Of a stretch of 64,000 bases of DNA, positions 1 to 12,980 are shown piece after piece. The notes beneath the pieces were generated by a model that saw only the letters and a list, made by a program, of their open reading frames with translations, had not been told where the DNA came from and did not search any database. Made by a program: the position numbers and the translations under genes. Source of the stretch: Balanoglossus misakiensis (taxonomy: Eukaryota; Hemichordata); NCBI GenBank assembly GCA_040954595.2, contig CM082592.2, positions 4,092,001 to 4,156,000 of the forward strand, given 5' to 3'. Every line of letters begins with the position of its first letter. Position 1 is the first letter of the stretch.

Positions 1-716
1 TATACATGTAGCCCATGAAAATCATCCAAAAATGACAATTTTTCGACTTTGCGGATTATCAAAATTTCTTCATTTTTTGACAAAAATCGTGGGTTATAGC
101 CCATGAAAATCATCCAAAAATGACAATTTTTCGACTTTGCGGATTATCAAAATTTCTTCATTTTTCGATAAAAGTCATGGGTTATAGCTCATGAAAATCA
201 TCCAAACATGACAATTTTTCGACTTTGCGGATTATCAAAATTTCTTCACTTTTTCACAAAAATCATGGGTTATAGCCCATGAAAATCATCCAAAAATGGC
301 AATTTTTCGACTTTGCGGATTATCAAAATTTCTTCACTTTTTGACAAAAATCGTGGGTTATAGCTCATGAAAATCATCCAAAAATGACAATTTTTCGACT
401 TTGCGGATTATCAAAAGTTCTTCACTTTTTGACAAAAATCATGGGTTATAGCCCATGAAAATCATCCAAAAATGGCAATTTTTCGACTTAGCGGATTATC
501 AAAATTTCTTCACTTTTTGACAAAAATCATGGGTTATAGCCCATGAAAATCATTCAAAAATGGCAATTTTTCGACTTTGCGGATTATCAAAATTTCTTCA
601 TTTTTTGACAAAAATCATGGGTTATAGCTCATGAAAATCATCCAAAAATGGCAATTTTTCGACTTTGCGGATTATCAAAATTTCTTCATTTTTTGACAAA
701 AATCATGGGTTATAGC

Positions 717-3700
717 CCATAAAAATCATGCAAAAATGGCCAAATTTCGACTTTGCGGATTATCAAAATTTCGTCATTTTTTGACAAAAATCATTGGTTA
801 TAGCTCATGAAAATCATCCAAAAATGACAATTTTTCGACTTTGAGGATTATCAAAATTTCTTCATTTTTTGACAAAATCATGGGTTATAGCCCATGAAAA
901 TCATCCAAAAATGGCAATTTTTCGACTTTGAGGATTATCAAAATTTCTTCATTTTTTGACAAAATCATGGGTTATAGCCCATGAAAATCATCCAAAAATG
1001 GCAATTTTTCGACTTTGAGGATTATCAAAATTTCTTCATTTTTTGACATCCTAAAATGGCAATTTTTCGACTTTGAGGATTATCAAAATTTCTTCATTTT
1101 TTGACAAAATCATGGGTTATAGCTCATGAAAATCATCCAAAAATGGCAATTTTTCGACTTTGAGGATTATCAAAATTTCTTCATTTTTTGACAAAATCAT
1201 GGGTTATAGCCCATGAAAATCATCCAAAAATGACAATTTTTCGACTTTGCGGATTATCAAAATTTATTCATTTTTTGACAAAAATCGTGGGTTATAGCAC
1301 ATGAAAATCGTCAAAAAATGATGTTTTTCCGACTTCGCGAAAGTTCGAAATTTCTTCATTTTTTGAAAAAATCATGGGCTATAGCACATGAAAATCATCA
1401 AAAAATGATAATTTTTCGACTTTGCGGATTATCAAAATTTCTTCACTTTTTGACAAAAATCGTGGGTTATAGCTCATGAAAATCATCCAAAAATGACAAT
1501 TTTTCGACTTTGCGGATTATCAAAATTTCTTCATTTTTTGACAAAAATCATGGGTTATAGCCCATGAAAATCATCCAAAAATGACAATTTTTCGACTTTG
1601 CGGATTATCAAAATTTATTCATTTTTTTGACAAAAATCGTGGGTTATAGCCCATGAAAATCATCCAAAAATGACAATTTTTCGACTTTGCGGATTATCAA
1701 AATATCTTCATTTTTTGGCAAAAATCATTGGTTATAGCCCATGAAAATCATCCAAAAATGGCAATTTTTCGACTTTGCGGTTTATCAAAATTTCTTCATT
1801 TTTCGATAAAAATCATGGGTTATAGCTCATGAAAATCATCCAAAAATGACAATTTTTCGACTTTGCGGATTATCAAAATTTCTTCACTTTTTGACAAAAA
1901 TCATGGGTTATAGCTCATGAAAATCATCCAAAAATGGCAATTTTTCGACTTTGAGGATTATCAAAATTTCTTCACTTTTTGACAAAAATCATGGGTTATA
2001 GCTCATGAAAATCATCCAAAAATGGCAATTTTTCGACTTTGAGGATTATCAAAATTTCTTCATTTTTTGACAAAAATCATGGGTTATAGCCCATGAAAAT
2101 CATCCAAAAATGACAATTTTTCGACTTTGCGGAAAATCAAAATTTCTTCACTTTTTGACAAAAATCATGGGTTATAGCCCATGAAAATCATCCAAAAATG
2201 GCAATTTTTCGACTTTGCGGATTATCAAAATTTCTTCACTTTTTGAAAAAAATCGTGGGTTATAGCCCATGAAAATCATCCAAAAATGGCAATTTTTCGA
2301 CTTTGCGGATTATCAAAATTTCTTCACTTTTTGACAAAAATCGTGGGCTATAGCTCGTGAAAATCATCCAAAAATGGCAATTTTTCGACTTTGCGGATTA
2401 TCAAAAATTCTTCACTTTTTGAAAAAAATCATGGGTTATAGCCCATAAAAATCATGCAAAAATGGCCAAATTTCGACTTTGCGGATTATCAAAATTTCGT
2501 CATTTTTTGACAAAAATCATTGGTTATAGCTCATGAAAATCATCCAAAAATGACAATTTTTCGACTTTGAGGATAATCAAAATTTCTTCATTTTTTGACA
2601 AAATCATGGGTTATAGCCCATGAAAATCATCCAAAAATGGCAATTTTTCGACTTTGAGGATTATCAAAATTTCTTCATTTTTTGACAAAATCATGGGTTA
2701 TAGCCCATGAAAATCATCCTAAAATGGCAATTTTTCGACTTTGAGGATTATCAAAATTTCTTCATTTTTTGACAAAATCATGGGTTATAGCCCATGAAAA
2801 TCATCCAAAAATGACAATTTTTCGACTTTGCGGATTATCAAAATTTATTCATTTTTTGACAAAAATCGTGGGTTATAGCACATGAAAATCGTCAAAAAAT
2901 GATGTTTTTCCGACTTCGCGAAAGTTCGAAATTTCTTCATTTTTTGAAAAAATCATGGGCTATAGCACATGAAAATCATCAAAAAATGATAATTTTTCGA
3001 CTTTGCGGATTATCAAAATTTCTTCACTTTTTGACAAAAATCGTGGGTTATAGCTCATGAAAATCATCCAAAAATGACAATTTTTCGACTTTGCGGATTA
3101 TCAAAATTTCTTCATTTTTTGACAAAAATCATGGGTTATAGCCCATGAAAATCATCCAAAAATGACAATTTTTCGACTTTGCGGATTATCAAAATTTATT
3201 CATTTTTTTGACAAAAATCGTGGGTTATAGCCCATGAAAATCATCATAAAATGACAATTTTTCGACTTTGCGGATTATCAAAATTTCTTCATTTTTTGGC
3301 AAAAATCATTGGTTATAGCCCATGAAAATCATCCAAAAATGGCAATTTTTCGACTTTGCGGTTTATCAAAATTTCTTCATTTTTCGATAAAAATCATGGG
3401 TTATAGCTCATGAAAATCATCCAAAAATGACAATTTTTCGACTTTGCGGATTATCAAAATTTCTTCACTTTTTGACAAAAATCATGGGTTATAGCTCATG
3501 AAAATCATCCAAAAATGGCAATTTTTCGACTTTGAGGATTATCAAAATTTCTTCACTTTTTGACAAAAATCATGGGTTATAGCTCATGAAAATCATCCAA
3601 AAATGGCAATTTTTCGACTTTGAGGATTATCAAAATTTCTTCATTTTTTGACAAAAATCATGGGTTATAGCCCATGAAAATCATCCAAAAATGACAATTT

Positions 3701-3990
3701 TTCGACTTTGCGGAAAATCAAAATTTCTTCACTTTTTGACAAAAATCATGGGTTATAGCCCATGAAAATCATCCAAAAATGGCAATTTTTCAACTTTGCG
3801 GATTATCAAAATTTCTTCACTTTTTGACAAAAATCGTGGGCTATAGCTCGTGAAAATCATCCAAAAATGGCAATTTTTCGACTTTGCGGATTATCAAAAA
3901 TTCTTCACTTTTTTGAAAAAAATCATGGGTTATAGCCCATAAAAATCATCCAAAAATGGCAATTTTTCGACTTTGCGGATTATCAAAATT
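717..3990. repeat. Satellite higher-order repeat block 1 (about 1.6-1.7 kb period)
   Basis: Rare monomer variants recur in the same order. A cccataaaaatcatgc variant lies at 717 and 2442, and a strongly diverged gcacatgaaaatcgtc monomer with a cgacttcgcgaaag core lies at 1298 and 2879 (1581 bp, 18 monomers). The first copy is longer partly because of extra monomers, and it holds a truncated monomer near 1048 where about 30 bp are missing. This points to duplication of whole blocks, not of single monomers. Confidence 0.85.
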
Positions 3991-4199
3991 TCTTCATTTT
4001 TTGACAAAAATCATGGGTTATAGCTCATGAAAATCATCCAAAAATGGCAATTTTTCGACTTTGCGGATTATCAAAATTTCTTCACTTTTTGACAAAAATC
4101 ATGGGTTTTAGCTCATGAAAATCATCCAAAAATGGCAATTTTTCGACTTTGCGGATTATCAAAAATTCTTCACTTTTTGAAAAAAATCATGGGTTATAG

Positions 4200-7100
4200 C
4201 CCATTAAAATCATCCAAAAATGGCAATTTTTCGACTTTGCGGATTATCAAAATTTCTTCATTTTTTGACAAAAATCATGGGTTATAGCTCATGAAAATCA
4301 TCCAAAAATGACAATTTTTCGACTTTGCGGATTATCAAAATTTCTTCACTATTTGACAAAAATCATAGGTTATAGCCCATGAAAATCATCCAAAAATGGC
4401 AATTTTCGACTTTGCGGATTATCAAAATTTCTTCATTTTTTGACAAAAATCATGGGTTATAGCCCATGAAAATCATCCAAAAATGACAATTTTTCGACTT
4501 TGCGAATTATTAAAATTTCTTCATTTTTTGACAAAAATCATGGGTTATAGCCCATGAAAATTATCCAAAAATGGCAATTTTTCGACTTTGCGGATTATCA
4601 AAATTTCTTCACTTTTTGACAAAAATCATGGGTTATAGCTCATGAAAATCATCCAAAAATGGCACTTTTTCGACTTTGCGGATTTTCAAAATTTCTTCAT
4701 TTTTTGACAAAAATCATGGGTTATAGCCCATGAAAATCATCCAAAAATGACAATTTTTCGACTTTGCGGATTATCAAAATTTCTTCACTTTTTGACAAAA
4801 ATCGTGGGCTATAGCTCGTGAAAATCATCCAAAAATGGCAATTTTTCGACTTTGCGGATTATCAAAAATTCTTCACTTTTTTGAAAAAAATCATGGGTTA
4901 TAGCCCATAAAAATCATCCAAAAATGGCAATTTTTCGACTTTGCGGATTATCAAAATTTCTTCATTTTTTGACAAAAATCATGGGTTATAGCTCATGAAA
5001 ATCATCCAAAAATGACAATTTTTCGACTTTGCGGATTATCAAAATTTCTTCACTATTTGACAAAAATCATAGGTTATAGCCCATGAAAATCATCCAAAAA
5101 TGGCAATTTTTCGACTTTGCTGATTATCAAAATTTCTTCATTTTTTGACAAAAATCATGGGTTATAGCTCATGAAAATTATCCAAAAATGGCAATTTTTC
5201 GACTTTGCGGATTATCAAAATTTCTTCACTTTTTGACAAAAATCATGGGTTTTAGCTCATGAAAATCATCCAAAAATGGCAATTTTTCGACTTTGCGGAT
5301 TATCAAAAATTCTTCACTTTTTGAAAAAAATCATGGGTTATAGCCCATTAAAATCATCCAAAAATGGCAATTTTTCGACTTTGCGGATTATCAAAATTTC
5401 TTCATTTTTTGACAAAAATCATGGGTTATAGCTCATGAAAATCATCCAAAAATGACAATTTTTCGACTTTGCGGATTATCAAAATTTCTTCACTATTTGA
5501 CAAAAATCATAGGTTATAGCCCATGAAAATCATCCAAAAATGGCAATTTTTCGACTTTGCGGATTATCAAAATTTCTTCATTTTTTGACAAAAATCATGG
5601 GTTATAGCCCATGAAAATCATCCAAAAATGACAATTTTTCGACTTTGCGAATTATCAAAATTTCTTCATTTTTTGACAAAAATCATGGGTTATAGCCCAT
5701 GAAAATCATCCAAAAATGACAATTTTTCGACTTTGCGGATTATCAAAATTTCTTCACTTTTTGACAAAAATCGTGGGCTTTAGCTCGTGAAAATCATCCA
5801 AAAATGGCAATTTTTCGACTTTGCGGATTATCAAAAATTCTTCACTTTTTTGAAAAAAATCATGGGTTATAGCCCATAAAAATCATCCAAAAATGGCAAT
5901 TTTTCGACTTTGCGGATTATCAAAATTTCTTCATTTTTTGACAAAAATCATGGGTTATAGCTCATGAAAATCATCCAAAAATGACAATTTTTCGACTTTG
6001 CGGATTATCAAAATTTCTTCACTATTTGACAAAAATCATAGGTTATAGCCCATGAAAATGATCCAAAAATGGCAATTTTTCGACTTTGCGGATTATCAAA
6101 ATTTCTTCATTTTTTGACAAAAATCATGGGTTATAGCTCATGAAAATTATCCAAAAATGGCAATTTTTCGACTTTGCGGATTATCAAAATTTCTTCACTT
6201 TTTGACAAAAATCATGGGTTTTAGCTCATGAAAATCATCCAAAAATGGCAATTTTTCGACTTTGCGGATTATCAAAAATTCTTCACTTTTTGAAAAAAAT
6301 CATGGGTTATAGCCCATTAAAATCATCCAAAAATGGCAATTTTTCGACTTTGCGGATTATCAAAATTTCTTCATTTTTTGACAAAAATCATGGGTTATAG
6401 CTCATGAAAATCATCCAAAAATGACAATTTTTCGACTTTGCGGATTATCAAAATTTCTTCACTATTTGACAAAAATCATAGGTTATAGCCCATGAAAATC
6501 ATCCAAAAATGGCAATTTTTCGACTTTGCGGATTATCAAAATTTCTTCATTTTTTGACAAAAATCATGGGTTATAGCCCATGAAAATCATCCAAAAATGA
6601 CAATTTTTCGACTTTGCGAATTATCAAAATTTCTTCATTTTTTGACAAAAATCATGGGTTATAGCCCATGAAAATTATCCAAAAATGGCAATTTTTCGAC
6701 TTTGCGGATTATCAAAATTTCTTCACTTTTTGACAAAAATCATGGGTTATAGCTCATGAAAATCATCCAAAAATGGCACTTTTTCGACTTTGCGGATTTT
6801 CAAAATTTCTTCATTTTTTGACAAAAATCATGGGTTATAGCCCATGAAAATCATCCAAAAATGACAATTTTTCGACTTTGCGGATTATCAAAATTTCTTC
6901 ATTTTTTGACAAAAATCGTGGGTTATAGCTCATGAAAATCATCCAAAAATGACAATTTTTCGACTTTGCGGATTATCAAAATTTCTTCATTTTTGACAAA
7001 AATCATGGGTTATAGCTCATGAAAATCATGCAAAAATGGCAAATTTTCGACTTTGCGGATTATCAAAGTTTCGTCATTTTTTGACAATAATCATTGGTTA

Positions 7101-8580
7101 TAGCTCATGAAAATCATCCAAAAATGACAATTTTTCGACTTTGCGGATTATCAAAATTTCTTCACTTTTTGACAAAAATCGTGGGTTATAGCTCATGAAA
7201 ATCATCCAAAATGACATTTTTTCGACTTTGCGGATTATCAAAATTTCTTCATTTTTCGTCAAAAATCATGGGTTATAGCCCATGAAAATCATCCAAAAAT
7301 GACAATTTTTCGACTTTGCGGATTATCAAAATTTCTTCACTTTTTGACAAAAATCGTGGGTTTTAGCTCATGAAAATCATCCAAAAATGGCAATTTTTCG
7401 ACTTTGCGGATTATCAAAAATTCTTCACTTTTTGAAAAAAATCATGGGTTATAGCCCATTAAAATCATCCAAAAATGGCAATTTTTCGACTTTGCGGATT
7501 ATCAAAATTTCTTCATTTTTTGACAAAAATCATGGGTTATAGCTCATGAAAATCATCCAAAAATGACAATTTTTCGACTTTGCGGATTATCAAAATTTCT
7601 TCACTATTTGACAAAAATCATAGGTTATAGCCCATGAAAATCATCCAAAAATGGCAATTTTTCGACTTTGCGGATTATCAAAATTTCTTCACTTTTTGAC
7701 AAAAATCATGGGTTATAGCTCATGAAAATCATCCAAAAATGGCACTTTTTCGACTTTGCGGATTTTCAAAATTTCTTCATTTTTTGACAAAAATCATGGG
7801 TTATAGCCCATGAAAATCATCCAAAAATGACAATTTTTCGACTTTGCGGATTATCAAAATTTCTTCATTTTTTGACAAAAATCGTGGGTTATAGCTCATG
7901 AAAATCATCCAAAAATGACAATTTTTCGACTTTGCGGATTATCAAAATTTCTTCATTTTTGACAAAAATCATGGGTTATAGCTCATGAAAATCATGCAAA
8001 AATGGCAAATTTTCGACTTTGCGGATTATCAAAGTTTCGTCATTTTTTGACAATAATCATTGGTTATAGCTCATGAAAATCATCCAAAAATGACAATTTT
8101 TCGACTTTGCGGATTATCAAAATTTCTTCTCTTTTTGACAAAAATCGTGGGTTATAGCTCATGAAAATCATCCAAAATGACATTTTTTCGACTTTGCGGA
8201 TTATCAAAATTTCTTCATTTTTCGTCAAAAATCATGGGTTATAGCCCATGAAAATCATCCAAAAATGACAATTTTTCGACTTTGCGGATTATCAAAATTT
8301 CTTCACTTTTTGACAAAAATCGTGGGTTTTAGCTCATGAAAATCATCCAAAAATGGCAATTTTTCGACTTTGCGGATTATCAAAAATTCTTCACTTTTTG
8401 AAAAAAATCATGGGTTATAGCCCATTAAAATCATCCAAAAATGGCAATTTTTCGACTTTGCGGATTATCAAAATTTCTTCATTTTTTGACAAAAATCATG
8501 GGTTATAGCTCATGAAAATCATCCAAAAATGACAATTTTTCGACTTTGCGGATTATCAAAATTTCTTCACTATTTGACAA
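4200..8580. repeat. Satellite higher-order repeat block 2 (alternating 13- and 11-monomer registers)
   Basis: The variant tagcccattaaaatc has its ccc at 4200, 5344, 6313, 7455 and 8421, spaced 1144, 969, 1142 and 966 bp, that is 13, 11, 13 and 11 monomers. An independent marker, cactatttgac, gives the same series at about 4349, 5492, 6461, 7602 and 8569. The larger unit is therefore 24 monomers (about 2.11 kb), present nearly twice. Confidence 0.88.
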
Positions 8581-9399
8581 AAATCATAGGTTATAGCCCA
8601 TGAAAATCATCCAAAAATGGCAATTTTTCGACTTTGCGGATTATCAAAATTTCTTCATTTTTTGACAAAAATCATGGGTTATAGCTCATGAAAATCATCC
8701 AAAAATGACAATTTTTCGACTTTGCGGATTATCAAAATTTCTTCACTTTTTGACAAAAATCATGGGTTATAGCTCATGAAAATCATCCAAAAATGGCACT
8801 TTTTCGACTTTGCGGATTTTCAAAATTTCTTCATTTTTTGAAAAAAATCATGGGTTATAGCCCATGAAAATCATCCAAAAATGGCAATTTTTCGATATTG
8901 CGGATTATCAAAATTTCTTCATTTTTTGACAAAAATCGTGGGTTATAGCCCATGAAAATCATCCAAAAATGGCAATTTTTCGACTTTGCGGCTTATCAAA
9001 ATTTCTTCATTTTTGACAAAAATCATGGGTTATAGCTCATGAAAATCATGCAAAAATGGCAATTTTTCGACTTTGCGGATTATCAAAATTTCTTCATTTT
9101 TTGATAAAAATCATGGGTTATAGCCCATGAAAATCATGCAAAAATGACAATTTTTCGACTTTGCGGATTATCAAAATTTCGTCATTTTTTGACAAAAATC
9201 ATTGGTTATAGCTCATGAAAATCATCCAAAAATGACAATTTTTCGACTTTGCGGATTATCAAAATTTCTTCATTTTTTGACAAAAATCATGGGTTATAGC
9301 TCATGAAAATCATCCAAAAATGGCAATTTTTCGACTTTGCGTATTATCAAAATTTCTTCATTTTTTGACAAAAATCATGGGTTATAGCTCATGAAAATC

Positions 9400-10520
9400 A
9401 TCCAAAAATTACAATTTTCGACTTTGCGGATTATCAAAATTTCTTCATTTTTTGATAAAAATCACGGGTTATAGCCCATGAAAATCATCCAAAAATGACA
9501 ATTTTTCGACTTTGCGGATTATAAAAAATTCTTCATTTTTTGATAAAAATCATGGGTTATAGCACATGAAAATCATGCAAACATGGCCATTTTTCGACTT
9601 TGCGGATTATCAAAATTTCTCCACTTTTTGACAAAAATCATGGGTTATAGCACATGAAAATCATGCAAACATGGCCATTTTTCGACTTTGCGGATTATCA
9701 AAATTTCTCCACTTTTTGACAAAAATCATGGGTTATAGCACATGAAAATCATCAAAAAATGATGATTTTTCGACTTTGCGGATTATCAAAAATTCTTCAT
9801 TTTTTGAAAAAAATCATGGGTTATAGCTCATGAAAATCATCATAAAATGACGATTTTCCTACTTTGCGAAACTTCGAAATTTCTTCATTTTTTGACAAAA
9901 ATCATGGGTTATATAGCTCATGAAAATCATCCAAAAATGGCAATTTTTCGACTTTGCGGATTATCAAAATTTCTTCATTTTTTGTCAAAAAATCATGGGT
10001 TATAGCTCATGAAAATCATCCAAAAGTGACAATTTTTCGACTTTGCGGATTATCAAAATTTCTTCATTTTTTGACAAAAATCATGGGTTATAGCTCATGA
10101 AAATCATCCAAAAATTACAATTTTCGACTTTGCGGATTATCAAAATTTCTTCATTTTTTGATAAAAATCACGGGTTATAGCCCATGAAAATCATCCAAAA
10201 ATGACAATTTTTCGACTTTGCGGATTATAAAAAATTCTTCATTTTTTGATAAAAATCATGGGTTATAGCACATGAAAATCATGCAAACATGGCCATTTTT
10301 CGACTTTGCGGATTATCAAAATTTCTCCACTTTTTGACAAAAATCATGGGTTATAGCACATGAAAATCATGCAAACATGGCCATTTTTCGACTTTGCGGA
10401 TTATCAAAATTTCTCCACTTTTTGACAAAAATCATGGGTTATAGCACATGAAAATCATCAAAAAATGACGATTTTTCGACTTTGCGGATTATCAAAAATT
10501 CTTCATTTTTTGATAAAAAG
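9400..10520. repeat. Satellite higher-order repeat block 3 (about 706 bp, 8 monomers)
   Basis: A monomer with the unusual core aaaaattacaattttcg lies at 9404 and 10110 (706 bp apart). In both copies it is followed by the same order of variants, including a pair of gcaaacatggccattt monomers (about 9570 and 9657, then about 10276 and 10363). Confidence 0.85.
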
Positions 10521-10879
10521 CATGGGTTATAGCCCATGAAAATCATCCAAAAATGGCCTTTTTTCGACTTTGCGAATTTTCAAAATTTCTTCATTTTTTG
10601 AAAAAAATCATGGGTTATAGCTCATGAAAATCATCATAAAATGACGATTTTCCTACTTTGCGAAACTTCGAAATTTCTTCATTTTTGACAAAAATCATGG
10701 GTTATATAGCTCATGAAAATCATCCATTTTTCGACTTTGCGAAGTTTCAAAATTTCGTCATTTTTTGATAAAAAGCATGGGTTATAGCCCATGAAAATCA
10801 TCCAAAAATGGCCATTTTTCGACTTTGCGAATTTTCAAAATTTCTTCACTTTTTGACAAAAATCATGGGTTATAGCACA

Positions 10880-11492
10880 TGAAAATCGTCAAAAAATGAT
10901 GTTTTTCCGACTTTGCGAAAGTTCGAAATTTCTTCATTTTTTGAAAAAATCATGGGCTATAGCACATGAAAATCATCAAAAAATGACTATTTATCGACTT
11001 TGCGAATCATCGAAATTTCTTCATTTTTTGAAAAAAATCATGGGTTATAGCTCATGAAAATCATCAAAAAATGACGATTTTTCGACTTTGCGAAACTTCG
11101 AAATTTCTTCATTTTTTGAAAAAAATCATGGGTTATAGCTCATGAAAATCCTCAAAAAATGACGATTTTTCGACTTTGCGAAACTTCGAAATTTCTTCAT
11201 TTTTTGGAAAAATCATGGGCTATAGCACATGAAAATCATCAAAAAATGACTATTTATCGACTTTGCGAATCATCGAAATTTCTTCATTTTTTGAAAAAAA
11301 TCATGGGTTATAGCTCATGAAAATCATCAAAAAATGACGATTTTTCGACTTTGCGAAACTTCGAAATTTCTTCATTTTTTGAAAAAAATCATGGGTTATA
11401 GCTCATGAAAATCATCAAAAAATGACGATTTTTCGACTTTGCGAAACTTCGTAATTTCTTCATTTTTTGAAAAAAATCATGGGTTATAGCTC
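10880..11492. repeat. Diverged edge monomers of the satellite
   Basis: The last seven or so monomers belong to a different subtype with cores such as gacgatttttcgactttgcg followed by aaacttcgaaatt. A cacatg variant with a gactatttatcg core repeats at 10963 and 11226 (263 bp, 3 monomers). More divergent monomers at an array edge are expected where homogenisation fades. Confidence 0.8.
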
Positions 11493-12073
11493 TTCTACAT
11501 ATAACTTTTCGCTGTGATTTCAATATTTTTAATTTGTGTATGTACTGCAATTTCTTCTTCAAATTCATGAAACATGATCACATACACCCTGCATTCATAA
11601 CTTATCAGCACAACATACGTGTATAGTTAACACAAATTCGCTTGTCAACAAGTGATCGTTACACACAGGACGTAAGACACATACAGGCTATGTCGACAAG
11701 CGGAGTACTGACGTATATTAACCATTTTGTTTGGAGTTCAGCAACAAATTACCGTTGATACACAAAACAAAAATACTGGAAATAAAGACAAAAGTTATGG
11801 CTAATGTCGCCTTTAATTTTTAAAACACGTGAATGGAATTTAGTCAAACACGATTTACCTACAGCTCAGACTACTACCACAACTTGCCTACAGCCTATTA
11901 GTCTGTCGGTTACAACAATCTCACGCACGTCTATGGACTCTGTATGACACGAACCCTAACTGTGTTTCAAAGCTTTTTGTTTATTAAAGTCTAACACGCC
12001 TGACGTTATTAATGAGAATCTCGTTATCGATTACTGGATGACCGCTGTTTGGTGACACTGTTACTTTGACGAC
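11493..12073. other. Unique spacer next to the satellite
   Basis: AT-rich unique sequence with no ORF, tRNA-like fold or repeat that I can support. It ends at the palindrome at 12074. Confidence 0.6.
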
Positions 12074-12130
12074 GGGTTTATTCAGTGACGGCAGAACCCG
12101 ATTCGGGTTCTGCCGTCACTGAATAAACCC
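12074..12130. repeat. Perfect 57-bp palindrome (28-bp arms, 1-bp centre)
   Basis: The left arm starts gggtttattcagtgacgg and the right arm ends with its exact reverse complement, ccgtcactgaataaaccc. All 28 positions pair around a single central t at 12102. The bases just outside do not pair. No flanking target duplication is evident. It could be a hairpin RNA source, a remnant of a fold-back element, or a library or assembly fold-back artefact. Confidence 0.95.
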
Positions 12131-12271
12131 ATTCGACATACATGTACATGGATGTAGTTAGTTTTCAGTACATTTTCCATTAGCCATTTTTTTATTAAAT
12201 AGAATTTAGATTTGCAATTTCAAAAATTATACTTCTCTCTGGGGAATGCAAATTTACCTGTGTAAAGTTAA

Positions 12272-12620
12272 AGGGACAAAGTCTCTCTCTCGCTGCCCTT
12301 TTCCCATTAATTATGTTTGACACAAGACACCGTTTATGTTATTCTACATGTGGATATATAGTGAATCAACGTTCAACCACACACACCTTCCATCCCGCTT
12401 GTAGACACGAGAGTGAAAAAACTCGCCAAAATGAATAATCTGTCTCTACCATTTATTCATTTTAGGCAAGTTTTTACTCTCATATCATACAAGTGGGATG
12501 GAAGTTGTGTGTGGCTGAGCGTTCATTCACTACATACACATTTGGACATTAACGTAAACGGTGTCTTGTATCAAACATAATTAATAGAAAGGGGCAACGA
12601 GAGAGGGAGACTTTGTCCCT
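12272..12620. mobile_element. Fold-back MITE copy 1, TTAA target (piggyBac-like)
   Basis: A 349-bp element flanked on both sides by TTAA (12268-12271 and 12621-12624). It begins agggacaaagtctctc and ends gagactttgtccct. The inverted similarity runs through most of its length, so it can fold into one long hairpin centred near 12445. It has no coding capacity. Its right end is about 300 bp upstream of the start codon of the Ly6/TSP1 gene, inside its likely promoter region. TTAA duplication is typical of piggyBac-type transposition; no transposase is in the window. Confidence 0.85.
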
Positions 12621-12719
12621 TTAACTGTGTTGATACTGCATGGAAGGGGGGTTCTCTGACCACTCCACTACAATGAAGCCCTCATTTCCGACGAGATTAG
12701 ACTGGTCACTGGGCGCGGT

Positions 12720-12726
12720 GGGCGGG
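12720..12726 (+). promoter_or_regulatory. GC-box-like site upstream of the Ly6/TSP1 gene
   Basis: The motif gggcggg lies about 200 bp before the start codon, in the most G+C-rich stretch of the upstream region. No TATA box at a suitable distance is clear. Assignment as an Sp/KLF site is inference from motif and position only. Confidence 0.3.
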
Positions 12727-12925
12727 AGCTGAACTCTCTTATCTCACCTGGTTGGTGCCGTTCACAAGGGTGGATCTCCCGGTGGTGGGAGCAAAGGTGA
12801 TATAGCTCTGTTTGGTTATTTTGGGGGCAACGCGCGTAAACAGAGGCCCGCGCACACAGTTGTCCAGTATCCAGACATCTTCACACACCGTACACGCCCG
12901 CACAACCGCAGAGCGACGACTCAAG

Positions 12926-12980
12926 ATGAAGAAAGCAGTCTACTTCTCGTCTGCTGCCCTGTTTGTTCTCCTTGTGACCG
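12926..12980 (+). CDS. Ly6/TSP1 gene exon 1 (signal peptide)
   Basis: Codes for MKK followed by a hydrophobic core ending LFVLLVT. The donor gtaagg leaves phase 1. A phase-1 intron right after the signal peptide is typical of shuffled extracellular modules. Confidence 0.88.

Larger units (their letters stand above)
1..11492. repeat. 88-bp AT-rich satellite array, about 130 monomers
   Basis: A tandem array of 88-bp monomers runs from the window edge to 11492; starts of the tatagc motif at 95, 183 and 271 are exactly 88 bp apart. Each monomer holds the blocks catgggttatag, atgaaaatcatcc, caatttttcgactttgcgg, attatcaaaatttcttca and ttttgacaaaaatc. Because 88 is not a multiple of 3, the array drifts through all frames, and no reading frame of even 60 codons survives. 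Monomer variants recur at regular long distances, so the array has higher-order structure (separate entries). The left end lies outside the window; the right end breaks into unique sequence in mid-monomer. Satellites of this type commonly form centromeric, pericentromeric or other heterochromatin; which applies here cannot be seen. Confidence 0.98.

Noticed and set aside
1-11492. CRISPR-like regular array
   Set aside because: Repeats are directly adjacent with no unique spacers, and the host is clearly a spliced eukaryote. It is a satellite.
12812-12925. Upstream in-frame ATG as start of the Ly6/TSP1 protein
   Set aside because: It would place 38 residues before a good signal peptide. The ATG at 12926 gives a classical secretion signal.
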